Shown: positions 16,103 through 23,976 of the stretch, in pieces
Layout of the letters: the number at the start of each line of letters is the position of its first letter
Position numbering within the stretch: position 1 is the stretch's first letter
Source of the DNA: Actinospineispora acaciae DSM 45401
GTDB taxonomy: Bacteria > Actinomycetota > Actinomycetes > Mycobacteriales > Pseudonocardiaceae
Assembly: GCF_000620785.1 (NCBI RefSeq)
Contig: NZ_JIAI01000002.1
Span: 1,122,177-1,186,176 of the forward strand
Direction: 5' to 3'
DNA: 64,000 bases
The notes under the pieces: generated by a model
Told to the model about the DNA's origin: nothing
What the model saw: the letters and a program-made list of their open reading frames with translations, nothing else
Database searches by the model: none
Program-made: the position numbers and the translations under genes

Positions 16103-17500
16103 CTAGCCGGCGCGGCGGCCGGCGCCGTGTCGGTGGGTCAGCGGCGGGCGCAGGCCCAGGTGCTCGCGCAGCGTGCCGCCGGTGTACGCGGTGCGGTAGA
16201 GGCCGCGTTCCTGCAGTTCGGGGACCAGTAGGTCGACGATGTCGTCGAGGCCGTCCGGGATCAGGTACGGGGTGATGTTGAAGCCGTCGACGGCGCCGTG
16301 CCGGGCGAAGCGGGCGAACTTGTCGGCCAGGCCGGACGGCGTGCCCACGTGCCCGCGCTGCGGCCCGAGCGCGATCACCGTCTCGCGCAGCGACCACCCG
16401 TTGGCCTCGGCCTTCGCCCGCCATTCGGCCACCACCGCGCGCGGGTCGGCGATGCGGCGGGCGCCGAACGCGCCGGTGTTCTCCACGATCACCGGGTCCT
16501 CCGCCGGCAGCGGGCCGTCCGCGTCCCGGTCGGAGAGGTCGATGTTCCACAGCAGGCCGGCGACGTTGAGCGCGGTGGCCGGAGTGACCTGCGCGAAGCG
16601 AACCCACCGGGCCTTCTCCCGCGCATCCTCCTCGGTGGCCCCGATGATCATCTCCGTGCCGGGCAGGATGCGCAGGTCGTCGGCGGGGCGCCCGGCCGCG
16701 CGCAGCCGGTTGCGGATGTCGGTGGCGAAGGCCAGCGCGTCGTCGAACTCGGTGCCGTGCGCGGAGAAGATCACGTCGGCGTTGCGCGCGGCGAAGTCGC
16801 GGCCCTCGGCGGAGTCGCCGGCCTGGAAGATCACCGGGTGGCCCTGGACGCTGCGCGGCAGCGTGGGCGCCAGGTCCACGTCGAACTGCCCGCCGTGCTC
16901 CCGCACCCGCGCCACCGAGCCCGGCGCCGACCAGTACGGGGCGTCCGTGCCGCCGGCGACCGCGTCGTCGGACCAGCCGTCCCAGATCGCCCGGGCCACC
17001 GTCAGGAACCGCTCGGCGCGCCGGTACCTGTCGGCGTGGTCGAGGTAGCCGCCCCGGCGGAAGTTCGCGCCGGTCCAGGCGTTGTCGGTGGTGACCACGT
17101 TCCAGCCGGCCCGGCCGCCGGAGAGCAGGTCCAGCCCGGACAGCCGCCGAGCCAGGTCGGCGGGCTCGTTGAAGGTTGTGTTCGACGTGCTGACCAGCCC
17201 GATCCGGTCGGTCTGCGCGGCCAGCGCGGCGAGCTGGGTGATCGCGTCCGGCCGGCCGGCCACGTCCAGGTCGTGGATGCGGCCGTCCACCTCGCGCAGC
17301 CGCAGGCCCTCGCCGAGGAAGAACGCATCGAACAGCCCGCGCTCGGCGGCCCGGGCGACCCGGCGGTAGGACTCCGGGTCGATCTGCGAGCCGCTGGACG
17401 GGTCGGACCAGATCGTCCAGTGGTTCACGCCCTGGAAGAACACCCCGAAGTGCAGTTGGGCGTTCGGGAACGGCACGTCGGCGGGGTCGGTGCGGGTCAT
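16103..17500 (-). CDS. NtaA/DszA-type flavin-dependent monooxygenase
   Basis: The 465-residue LLM-class (bacterial luciferase-like) product starts TRTDPADVPFPNAQLHFGVFF after GGGAG. It contains LVSTSNTTFNEPADLARRLS, GRAGWNVVTTDNAWTGANF, YRRAERFLTVARAIWDGW, HPVIFQAGDSAEGRDFAARNADVIF and ADKFARFARHGAVDGFNITP, the set that defines the NtaA/SnaA/DszA branch. Such enzymes use FMNH2 and O2 to attack C-S or C-N bonds. The gene's start overlaps the stop of the second monooxygenase (ATGA at 17497). The cysteine leader peptide upstream of the pair points to organosulfur scavenging. No flavin reductase is adjacent. Confidence 0.87.
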   Translation of the reverse strand: MTRTDPADVPFPNAQLHFGVFFQGVNHWTIWSDPSSGSQIDPESYRRVARAAERGLFDAFFLGEGLRLREVDGRIHDLDVAGRPDAITQLAALAAQTDRIGLVSTSNTTFNEPADLARRLSGLDLLSGGRAGWNVVTTDNAWTGANFRRGGYLDHADRYRRAERFLTVARAIWDGWSDDAVAGGTDAPYWSAPGSVARVREHGGQFDVDLAPTLPRSVQGHPVIFQAGDSAEGRDFAARNADVIFSAHGTEFDDALAFATDIRNRLRAAGRPADDLRILPGTEMIIGATEEDAREKARWVRFAQVTPATALNVAGLLWNIDLSDRDADGPLPAEDPVIVENTGAFGARRIADPRAVVAEWRAKAEANGWSLRETVIALGPQRGHVGTPSGLADKFARFARHGAVDGFNITPYLIPDGLDDIVDLLVPELQERGLYRTAYTGGTLREHLGLRPPLTHRHGAGRRAG

Positions 17501-18645
17501 CGGGCACTCCCGGGGGCGGTGGCGTAGCGGTTGGCGGGCCGGGGCAGGCCGAGCGTGGTGCGCAGTGAGGCGCCGGGCAGCGGGCGGGAGACGGCGCGGG
17601 CGCGGCCGAGCGCGGGGAGAACGAACCGGGAGAGCACCTCCAGGTCCTCGTCGAGCACGAGCGGGTGCAGTCGCGCGCCGGCCAGCCCGCGCGCACGCAG
17701 GTCGGTGAGCAGCCGGACCAGGCCGTCGGCGCCGCCGGTGTAGCGCAGCCGGCCCCGATCCGGCCACGGCCCGTGCCGCTCCAGGTCGGCCACCCGCTGC
17801 GCCGCCGACCCGCCAGGGGTGTCCAGCGCCAGCTCCACCTCGGCGAACGTCAGCGGGCTCCCGGGCGCGGGCGACGCGCGGCCGACCAGCGCGACGTCCA
17901 CCTGGTCGGACGGCAGAGCGCGACCCGCACCGGGCGAAAGACGACCACCCGCAGAGCGCTCATCGAGCCCCGCCGGCGTGTGAGGCGAAGACACGAGCCC
18001 GACCGGGGCGAACACCACCAGCTGGCCCTGCGGCGGGCGCGGCACGATCGCCGGCCCCTTGACCGCGAAGGTCTCGCCGGTGAAGTCGATGTAGTGCAAC
18101 CGGTCGCGGTCCAGGTACCGGCTGGTGGCGACGTCACGGATCACCGCGTCGTCCTCCCAGGAGTCCCACAGCTCGCGCACCACCCGCGTCGAGTCGCGCG
18201 CCTCGCGAGCCCGCGCCCGCTCGCCCTCCACGGGCGGACGACCCCAGGCGCGCGCCGCATCCGTACCCGGCGAGGAGCCGACCACCCAGCCGGCCCGCCC
18301 GTTCGAGACGTGGTCCACCGAGGCGAGCTGGGACGAGACGTGGAACGGCTCGGCGTAGGTGGTGGACACCACCGGGGCGACGCCGAGCACGCTGGTCGAC
18401 GCGGCCAGGAACGCGGCCCGCTCCACCGAGCCGATCCGGCCGACCGGGTTCGGCTGCGCCCCCGGCGCGACGATGTCGTCGTCCAGCGTGACCAGGGTGA
18501 ACCCGGCGTTCTCGGCGATCCGCCCGACCGCGCGCACCCGGGCCGGGGTGAGCAGCGCGGCCGGCGGGTGGGCGGCCCGGCGCCACGCGGCCGGGTGCGC
18601 GCCGTCGCCGTCGATCTCCAGGGCGAGGTGCAGGGGTCGGGACAT
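17497..18645 (-). CDS. LLM-class flavin-dependent monooxygenase
   Basis: The 382-residue luciferase-like product begins SRPLHLALEIDGDGAHPAAW, with GRIAENAGFTLVTLDDD, APVVSTTYAEPFHVSSQLASVDHVS and GRAGWVVGSS as the family core, and RVVRELWDSWEDDAVIRD later. It is a diverged relative of the downstream NtaA-type enzyme, and the two may form one pathway. The ATG at 18645 has GAAAGGA 8 bases upstream. That ribosome site is paired in a 9-bp stem with sequence just after the leader-peptide stop codon, so its translation is probably controlled by leader translation. Confidence 0.82.
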   Translation of the reverse strand: MSRPLHLALEIDGDGAHPAAWRRAAHPPAALLTPARVRAVGRIAENAGFTLVTLDDDIVAPGAQPNPVGRIGSVERAAFLAASTSVLGVAPVVSTTYAEPFHVSSQLASVDHVSNGRAGWVVGSSPGTDAARAWGRPPVEGERARAREARDSTRVVRELWDSWEDDAVIRDVATSRYLDRDRLHYIDFTGETFAVKGPAIVPRPPQGQLVVFAPVGLVSSPHTPAGLDERSAGGRLSPGAGRALPSDQVDVALVGRASPAPGSPLTFAEVELALDTPGGSAAQRVADLERHGPWPDRGRLRYTGGADGLVRLLTDLRARGLAGARLHPLVLDEDLEVLSRFVLPALGRARAVSRPLPGASLRTTLGLPRPANRYATAPGSAR

Positions 18646-18651
18646 CGATGG

Positions 18652-18733
18652 GTCCTTTCGGCGACACGACGGCACGGCGACACGACGACACGGCGGGGCC
18701 CGGGACGGGCCGGGACGCGGTGTGCGAAAGGAC
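18652..18733 (-). promoter_or_regulatory. Leader attenuator stem that sequesters the ribosome site
   Basis: In the leftward transcript GTCCTTTCG (18733-18725), two bases after the leader stop, pairs exactly with CGAAAGGAC (18660-18652), which contains the ribosome site of the monooxygenase at 18645. Inside lies a second stem GGCCCG-TCC-CGGGCC (18711-18697) and a 16-base near-perfect tandem repeat (18661-18692). A ribosome pausing at the leader cysteine would stop before the left arm, so effects on folding depend on leader translation. Confidence 0.65.
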
Positions 18734-18735
18734 GC

Positions 18736-18813
18736 TCAGACGGCGGAGGCGGTGCGGCACAGGTCGACGTGCCGCCGGCTGATCAACGGGGTGCTCGGTT
18801 CGGTGCCGTGCAC
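18736..18813 (-). CDS. Cysteine-type leader peptide (25 aa)
   Basis: GTG at 18813 follows GGGAGG and encodes a 25-residue peptide with LISRRHVDLCRTASAV at its end. The RHVDLCR core is the hallmark of actinobacterial leader peptides that precede sulfur-assimilation operons and sense cysteine supply by ribosome stalling. It is 90 bases upstream of two flavin monooxygenases on the same strand. No other family explains such a short conserved motif in this position. Confidence 0.85.
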   Translation of the reverse strand: MHGTEPSTPLISRRHVDLCRTASAV

Positions 18814-18840
18814 GGGGACCTCCCGAAAGGTTCTGACTCG

Positions 18841-18870
18841 ACGTTACGCGCTGCACCGGCCGGCTTTCAA
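18841..18870 (-). promoter_or_regulatory. Candidate promoter of monooxygenase arm
   Basis: On the minus strand TTGAAA (18870-18865) and TAACGT (18846-18841) are 18 bases apart; transcription would start near 18834, just upstream of the leader-peptide ribosome site. Confidence 0.55.
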
Positions 18871-18908
18871 CGCGAGTGTCGCGGACGTCGCTACACCGCA
18901 AACTTGAC

Positions 18909-18936
18909 TTGACAACTCAACATTGGACGGTATTAC
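18909..18936 (+). promoter_or_regulatory. Candidate promoter of GNAT-ABC arm
   Basis: A consensus TTGACA (18909-18914) is followed after 16 bases by TATTAC (18931-18936), in a locally AT-rich stretch. The predicted start near 18943 gives a leader of about 40 bases before the rightward leader peptide. Confidence 0.65.
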
Positions 18937-18980
18937 CTCGAAAGAACGGCGGAGCACCGCCGCAACCGATGGAGGCAACC

Positions 18981-19094
18981 GTGCGGATCGCGCACGAGTC
19001 GCCGGCGTGCCGGCGCCTGCCGGCCCAGGCGGACACGTGGTCGCGGCGGCGACACGTGGACCTGTGCCGCACCCAGACCGCCATCTGTCACTGA
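18981..19094 (+). CDS. Cysteine-type leader peptide (37 aa)
   Basis: GTG 18981 lies 5 bases after GGAGG; an in-frame ATG at 18969 has no site of its own. The 37-residue product ends RRRHVDLCRTQTAICH, again with the RHVDLCR core plus a second cysteine three residues from the end. It precedes the GNAT and ABC transporter genes by 61 bases. Together with the leftward leader it shows that both arms of this divergent locus respond to cysteine or sulfur status. Confidence 0.85.
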   Translation: MRIAHESPACRRLPAQADTWSRRRHVDLCRTQTAICH

Positions 19095-19155
19095 CGGCGT
19101 CTCTCGCCAGGCACGCTCGCCCCCGATCAGCCCTCGCACGGAAGAGGACCGCCCG

Positions 19156-19647
19156 GTGACGCTCCCCGCCCTGCAGGTCCGTCAGGTCGCCTACACCGAT
19201 CCGCTGGTGGTGCCGATGCTCACGGAGCTGTCCCACGAGTACTGGAGCCGGTACGGCGACGGCCATGGCTTCGCCGACATCCCCGCCGAGATGCACGCCC
19301 GCTCCGACTTCGACCCGCCGGACGGCGGCCTGGTGCTGCTGCTCGCGGACGGCGAGCCGATCGCGGGCGGGGCGTTCCGCCGCTACGACCGGCGTACCGC
19401 CGAGCTCAAGCGGATCTGGACGCACTCCGCGCACCGCCGCCGGGGGCTGGCCCGCCGGGTGCTCACCGAGCTGGAGCGCGAGATCGCCGCCCGGGGCTAC
19501 CGTCGGATCTACCTGACCACCGGCCCGCGCCAGCCCGAGGCGCAGGGCCTCTACCTGGCCACCGGCTACACCCCGCTGTACGACCGGCACCTGCCGCCGG
19601 AACGGATCGGCCCGCACCCGTTCGAAAAGGAGCTGGACCTGACATGA
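19156..19647 (+). CDS. GNAT family N-acetyltransferase
   Basis: The 163-residue single-domain product has LKRIWTHSAHRRRGLARRVLTELEREI, where the RRRGLA turn is the acetyl-CoA pyrophosphate loop (motif A), and LTTGPRQPEAQGLYLATGYTPL as motif B. It transfers acetyl groups to an unidentified amine. GTG 19156 follows GGAAGAGGA. It overlaps the permease gene by ATGA. The conserved linkage of GNAT, LLM monooxygenases and a polar amino-acid importer suggests detoxification or trapping of an imported sulfur-containing amino acid, which is inference. Confidence 0.87.
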   Translation: MTLPALQVRQVAYTDPLVVPMLTELSHEYWSRYGDGHGFADIPAEMHARSDFDPPDGGLVLLLADGEPIAGGAFRRYDRRTAELKRIWTHSAHRRRGLARRVLTELEREIAARGYRRIYLTTGPRQPEAQGLYLATGYTPLYDRHLPPERIGPHPFEKELDLT

Positions 19648-20597
19648 CCACCGCGTCCAGCACAACCGACGTCCCGGCCGCGCTCGGCGAGGACCCCGCC
19701 GCCGGCCTGCGGGTGGTGCCGGCCCGCCACCCCTGGCGCTGGGCGGCGACCGCCGTGGTCGCGGTGCTCACCGCGATGGCGATCAACGCTCTGGTCACGA
19801 ACCCGGCCTGGGACTGGGGCACGGTGCGGCAGTTCCTGTTCGCCCCGTCCATCCTCAACGCCGTCGGGCTCACCCTGCGGCTGACCGCGCTCGGCATCCT
19901 GGTCGGCTTCGCGCTGGGCACCGTGCTGGCGGTGATGCGGATGTCGGCCAGCCCGTTGCTGCGCGCGGTGAGCTGGACCTACATCTGGATCTTCCGCTCG
20001 GTGCCGCTGATCCTTCAGCTTTTGTTCTGGTACAACCTCGCGCTGCTGTACCGGGCGATCAGCTTCGGCATCCCGTTCGGGCCGGGGTTCTTCGCGGTGC
20101 CGACGATGGACCTGGTCAGCCCGGTGACGGCGGCGGTGCTCGGGCTGGCGCTGCACCAGGCCGCCTACGCCGCCGAGGTGGTGCGCTCCGGCTTCCTCTC
20201 GGTGGACCAGGGCCAGCTGGAGGCGGCGGCCGCGCTGGGCATTCCCCGGCTGCGCCAGTTCCGCCGGATCCAGCTCCCGCAGGCCATGCGGGCCATCCTG
20301 CCCACGGCGGGCAACGAGCTGATCGGCCTGGTCAAGGGCACCTCGGTGGTCTACATCATGGCGCTGAGCGAGCTGTTCTACCAGGTCCAGGTGATCTACA
20401 CGCGCAACGGCAGGGTGATCCCGCTGCTGCTGGTGGCCGCCATCTGGTACCTGGCGCTGACCACCGTGATGTCCATCGGCCAGTTCTACGTGGAGCGGTA
20501 CTACGCGCGCGGCGCGCTGCGCACCCTGCCGCCCACGCCGATCCAGCGGCTGCGCGCCTCGGTCCGGGCGGCCCGTCAGCGGGGGAGGACCGCATGA
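19644..20597 (+). CDS. Polar amino-acid type ABC transporter permease
   Basis: The 317-residue product has about six membrane segments and the HisM/GlnP family landmarks: LTLRLTALGILVGFALGTVLA in the first core helix, WTYIWIFRSVPLILQLLFWYN, YAAEVVRSGFLSVDQGQ, and the ATPase-contact EAA loop EAAAALGIPRLRQFRRIQLP. A longer N-terminal cytoplasmic section precedes helix 1. It forms the channel of an importer with the adjacent ATPase and binding protein. Both ends overlap neighbours by ATGA, showing translational coupling. Substrate is likely a sulfur amino acid such as cystine or a derivative, inferred from the leader peptide. Confidence 0.9.
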   Translation: MTTASSTTDVPAALGEDPAAGLRVVPARHPWRWAATAVVAVLTAMAINALVTNPAWDWGTVRQFLFAPSILNAVGLTLRLTALGILVGFALGTVLAVMRMSASPLLRAVSWTYIWIFRSVPLILQLLFWYNLALLYRAISFGIPFGPGFFAVPTMDLVSPVTAAVLGLALHQAAYAAEVVRSGFLSVDQGQLEAAAALGIPRLRQFRRIQLPQAMRAILPTAGNELIGLVKGTSVVYIMALSELFYQVQVIYTRNGRVIPLLLVAAIWYLALTTVMSIGQFYVERYYARGALRTLPPTPIQRLRASVRAARQRGRTA

Positions 20598-21364
20598 CCG
20601 CCGCCCCGATGCTGGAGGTGCGCGGCGTGCACAAGGCGTTCGGTGCCCTGGAGGTGCTGCGCGGCATCGACCTGCGGGTGCGCGCCGGCGAGGTGACCGT
20701 GCTGCTCGGCCCGTCCGGGTCGGGGAAGTCCACGCTGCTGCGCGCGATCAACCACCTGGAGAAGGTGGACAGCGGCTTCGTCAGGGTGGACGGCGAGCTG
20801 ATCGGCTACCGGCGCCACGGCGAGCGGCTGCGCGAGCTGCCGGAGCGGCACATCCTGCGCCAGCGCACCCACATCGGGTTCGTGTTCCAGTCCTTCAACC
20901 TGTTCGGGCACCTGACCGTGCTGGAGAACGTGGCCGAGGCGCCGATCTCGGCCCAGCGACGGGACCGTGCCGAGGCGCTCGCGCACGCCCGCGAGCTGCT
21001 GGAACGGGTCGGGGTGGCGGACAAGGCGGACGAGTACCCGAGGCGGCTGTCCGGCGGCCAGCAGCAGCGGGTGGCCATCGCCAGGGCGCTGGCGCTGCGG
21101 CCCAAGCTGGTGCTCTTCGACGAGCCGACCTCGGCGCTGGACCCGGAGCTGGTCGGCGAGGTGCTCGACGTCATCCGGGACCTGGCCCGCTCCGGCACCA
21201 CCATGATCGTCGTCACGCACGAGATCGGCTTCGCCCGCGACGTGGCCGACACCGTGGTGTTCATGGACGAGGGACGAATCGTGGAACAGGGTCCGCCGGC
21301 CCAGGTGCTCGACCGCCCGCGCGAGGAACGCACCCGCGCCTTCCTCGGCAAGGTCTCGCAGTGA
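20594..21364 (+). CDS. Amino-acid ABC transporter ATPase (GlnQ-like)
   Basis: The 256-residue product has all nucleotide-binding motifs: Walker A LLGPSGSGKSTLLRAIN, Q-loop in FVFQSFNLFGHLTVLENV, signature LSGGQQQRVAIARAL, Walker B LVLFDEPTSALDPELV, and H-loop VTHEIGFARDVAD. The length and the FNLFGHLTVLENV stretch place it in the polar amino-acid uptake branch. It powers import through the 19644 permease. Confidence 0.93.
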   Translation: MTAAPMLEVRGVHKAFGALEVLRGIDLRVRAGEVTVLLGPSGSGKSTLLRAINHLEKVDSGFVRVDGELIGYRRHGERLRELPERHILRQRTHIGFVFQSFNLFGHLTVLENVAEAPISAQRRDRAEALAHARELLERVGVADKADEYPRRLSGGQQQRVAIARALALRPKLVLFDEPTSALDPELVGEVLDVIRDLARSGTTMIVVTHEIGFARDVADTVVFMDEGRIVEQGPPAQVLDRPREERTRAFLGKVSQ

Positions 21365-21390
21365 CCCGTCACCACCTGGAGGCACCCCGC

Positions 21391-22353
21391 ATGTACCGCT
21401 CCCTCACGGTTCTCGCCGCCCTGGCCGCGCTGCTCACGGCCGCCTGCTCCGGCCCGGACCCGGACCAGGCCGCCCGCCCGGTGCCGCCGCCCGCGCCGGG
21501 CCAAGCCAAGATCAACACGAGCCCGGAGCAGCACCGGATCCGGGCCGAGAAGGTCGACGCGATCGCGGCCAAGGTCCCGGCGGCCATCCGCGAGCGGGGC
21601 ATCCTGATCGTCGGCCACGGCGGCCGGGGCGCCCCACCGCTGGACTTCCGCGCCGACGACGACGTCACGGTGATCGGCGTGGAGACCGACGTCGCCCAGC
21701 TGGTCGCCGACGTGCTCGGGCTGCGGATGGAGCAGCGCCCGACGTCCTGGGAGAACCTGTTCCTCTCGGTGGAGTCCGGGCAGTACGACGTGGGCTTCTC
21801 CAACGTCACGGTGACCGAGGAGCGCAAGGACAAGTACGACTTCGCCACCTACCGGGTGGACCTGATCGCCTTCGAGGCGGCCAAGGACAGCCCGATCCAG
21901 CGCATCGAGAAGCCCGCCGACATCGCGGGCAAGGCCGTCTCGGTGAGCGCGGGCACCAACCAGGAGCAGATCATGGTGCGCTGGGACGCGCAGAACAGGG
22001 CGGCCGGGCTGGCGCCGGTGAAGTTCCAGTACTACCAGAACCCCGGCGACTACTACCTCGCGCTCAAGTCCGGCCGGATCGACCTGTACGTCGGCCCGAA
22101 CCCGTCGGTGGCCTACCACGTCGCGGTCGCCGGCGAGTCCAAGAGCGTCGGCCAGATCAACGGCGGCGGCGCCGTCACCGCCGACATCGCGGCCATGACC
22201 AAGAAGGGCAACGGCCTGGTCGAGCCGCTCAACGAGGCGCTGAACTCCGTGATCAAGGACGGCAGGTACGCCCAGGCATTGGGGCGCTGGAACCTCGCCG
22301 CCGAGGCGGTCCCGACCTCCCGGATCAACCCGCCGGGACTGCCCCGCTCGTAG
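21391..22353 (+). CDS. Amino-acid ABC transporter substrate-binding lipoprotein
   Basis: The ATG at 21391 (GGAGG 8 bases upstream) gives a lipoprotein signal YRSLTVLAALAALLTAACSG with the lipobox LTAAC; a GTG at 21361 overlapping the preceding stop is also possible. The mature part is SBP_bac_3-like: VQLVADVLGLRMEQRPTSWENLFLSVESGQYDVGFSNVTVTEERKD-type architecture with domain-crossover regions, IQRIEKPADIAGKAVSVSAGT and LKSGRIDLYVG. It would capture the substrate outside the membrane for the adjacent permease. It is the last gene of the rightward sulfur arm. Confidence 0.9.
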   Translation: MYRSLTVLAALAALLTAACSGPDPDQAARPVPPPAPGQAKINTSPEQHRIRAEKVDAIAAKVPAAIRERGILIVGHGGRGAPPLDFRADDDVTVIGVETDVAQLVADVLGLRMEQRPTSWENLFLSVESGQYDVGFSNVTVTEERKDKYDFATYRVDLIAFEAAKDSPIQRIEKPADIAGKAVSVSAGTNQEQIMVRWDAQNRAAGLAPVKFQYYQNPGDYYLALKSGRIDLYVGPNPSVAYHVAVAGESKSVGQINGGGAVTADIAAMTKKGNGLVEPLNEALNSVIKDGRYAQALGRWNLAAEAVPTSRINPPGLPRS

Positions 22354-22359
22354 CCGCCG

Positions 22360-22612
22360 TCAGGGCGGGCCGAGCACCGGCGGATCGGGCAGCGGCGACG
22401 GGGGCCTGGGGTCGGGCGGCTCGGGCAGGGGGTCCGGCGGCCTCGGCCGGGGGTCCGGTGAGGGGTCCGGCGGGGGCTTCGGCATCGGGCCGGGACCCGG
22501 CGGCGGCTGTGGCACGGGGTCGGGCTCGGGCGGAGGCTTGGGCATTGGGTCCGGCACTGGGTCCGGCAACGGGTCCGGCCCCGGCGGCACCGGATGCTGG
22601 GCGTCAGGCATG
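22360..22612 (-). repeat. Low-complexity Pro-Asp coding repeat / possible internal gene
   Basis: Short GGGTCCGG-type units encode the PDP/PPP repeats of the TetR tail. An internal ATG at 22612 with GAGGAGG upstream would yield an 83-residue proline-rich protein in the same frame. Confidence 0.45.
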
Positions 22613-23280
22613 CTCGTCCTCCTCTGCTCGACGCCGGTGTGGGTACCCGGCCCGGTCCCGGTTGAACATGTGAGGTAGCGGGTGATCATGGCTACCATCT
22701 CGGGCTCCAGCCGGGAGATGTCGATGGGGTCGGGCGCGGCGATGAGCTGGTGCACGACGATCTCGACGGTGGCGACGACGAGCCGGGCGGCGGTGTGCGT
22801 GTCGGCGACCCGCACCTCGGGGTGTCGGTCGAATAGCTCCCGGATGTAGGCCACCCGCGCCCGCTCGTGCCGGGTGATCCTCTCCAGCAGCTCGTCGGAT
22901 CGGGGCGCCTGCTCGAACAACACGCGCAGCAGGTCCGGATCGTCGAGGTGGTTCTCCACGGCCGTCCGCACGATGACGCGGGCGATCTCCTCGAGCGAGT
23001 CGGGCAGCCGCTCGCCCTTGCGGCGCTCGATCGCGGCCAGGCCGGCGTCGAGGTGCCGGGTCATCAGCTCGACCAGGATCGCGTCTTTGTTCGGGTAGTA
23101 CTGGTACAACGAGCCGATCGAGACCCGCGCGCGCTCGGCGATCCGGTTGGTGGTGCCGGCGGCGTAGCCGTGCTCGGCGAAAACGTGAGCAGCCGCCGTC
23201 AGGATGCGCTGGCGGGTGAGTTCGGCCCGCACCTGGCGCGGCCGTCTACGTGGCCGAATCCGGCGCTCGCCCGACGTCAT
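22360..23280 (-). CDS. TetR-family regulator with proline-rich C-terminal extension
   Basis: Residues 1-210 are an ordinary TetR protein: the HTH RQRILTAAAHVFAEHGYAA, then TTNRIAERARVSIGSLYQYYPNKDAIL, and a helical ligand domain. About 95 residues follow that are almost wholly Pro, Asp and Gly (PDPLPDPVPDPMPKPPPE-type units). The ATG at the start of MPDAQHPVPPG, within the frame, has its own GAGGAGG site at the right spacing, so the tail may also be made as a separate small protein. The gene is divergent from the PPOX-PDR pair and is its likely repressor. Confidence 0.82.
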   Translation of the reverse strand: MTSGERRIRPRRRPRQVRAELTRQRILTAAAHVFAEHGYAAGTTNRIAERARVSIGSLYQYYPNKDAILVELMTRHLDAGLAAIERRKGERLPDSLEEIARVIVRTAVENHLDDPDLLRVLFEQAPRSDELLERITRHERARVAYIRELFDRHPEVRVADTHTAARLVVATVEIVVHQLIAAPDPIDISRLEPEMVAMITRYLTCSTGTGPGTHTGVEQRRTSMPDAQHPVPPGPDPLPDPVPDPMPKPPPEPDPVPQPPPGPGPMPKPPPDPSPDPRPRPPDPLPEPPDPRPPSPLPDPPVLGPP

Positions 23281-23347
23281 GACACCTCCTGGCTCCGGTG
23301 GCGAAAGCGAGTAGTGCGTGAACCGAATGATTGCTCATAATAGTCCT

Positions 23348-23974
23348 ATGACCTGCATAAATCGCCCGAGGCGGGTGTCGTCGGACGAGGTACGCGCCCG
23401 GCTGGGAGAGCCCGAAGCCTCGATCAGGGCCAAGATCGGAGACCACCTCGACGAGCACTGCCGCCGCTTCATCGCCCATTCCCCGTTCCTGACGATGGCC
23501 ACCGCGGACGCGGCGGGCCGGGCCGACTGCTCACCCCGGGGCGACTACCCGGGCTTCGCGAAGGTCCTCGACGAGCGCACGCTCGCCATCCCCGACCGGC
23601 CCGGCAACAAGCTCGCCGACTCGTTCGGCAACCTCGCGGAGAACGACGGGATCGGCCTGCTGTTCTTCATCCCCGGGATGCGGGAGACGTTGCGGGTCAA
23701 CGGCCGCGCCTACCCCACCGACGAGCCCGACGTGCTCGCCCGGATGCAGACCGAGGCCAGGAAGCCGGAGTTCGCGCTGGTCGTCGAGGTGGAGCAGGCC
23801 TACCTGCACTGCGGGCGCGCGCTCGTCCGGTCCCGGCTCTGGGACCCCGCCAGCCAGGCGCTGGCCGAGGAGATGCCGTCCGCCGGTCAGATGGCCGTCG
23901 ACCAGATGGGGCTCGACGCCGACCCGGAGCTGATGAACCGCCGCCTCGAAGCCGCCTACCGGAGCCTGTACTGA
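23348..23974 (+). CDS. PPOX-type FMN-dependent flavoprotein (MSMEG_1061 type)
   Basis: The 208-residue product has the split-barrel pyridoxamine-phosphate-oxidase-like core: RRFIAHSPFLTMATADAAGRADCSPRGDYPGF, then RTLAIPDRPGNKLADSFGNLAEN, IGLLFFIPGMRETLRVNGRA and a final LHCGRALVRSRLWDP. These stretches define the FMN-binding MSMEG_1061 subfamily of unknown substrate. ATG 23348 has no ribosome site and an AT-rich TAATAG just upstream, so the message may be leaderless. It sits two bases before the PDR reductase, a common partnership that suggests a short flavin electron chain. Confidence 0.83.
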   Translation: MTCINRPRRVSSDEVRARLGEPEASIRAKIGDHLDEHCRRFIAHSPFLTMATADAAGRADCSPRGDYPGFAKVLDERTLAIPDRPGNKLADSFGNLAENDGIGLLFFIPGMRETLRVNGRAYPTDEPDVLARMQTEARKPEFALVVEVEQAYLHCGRALVRSRLWDPASQALAEEMPSAGQMAVDQMGLDADPELMNRRLEAAYRSLY

Positions 23975-23976
23975 TC

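Noticed and set aside
19014..19159. Anti-ribosome-site stem for the rightward (GNAT) arm, parallel to the leftward one
   Set aside because: I looked for a complement to GGAAGAGGA after the leader stop and found only a short interrupted match.
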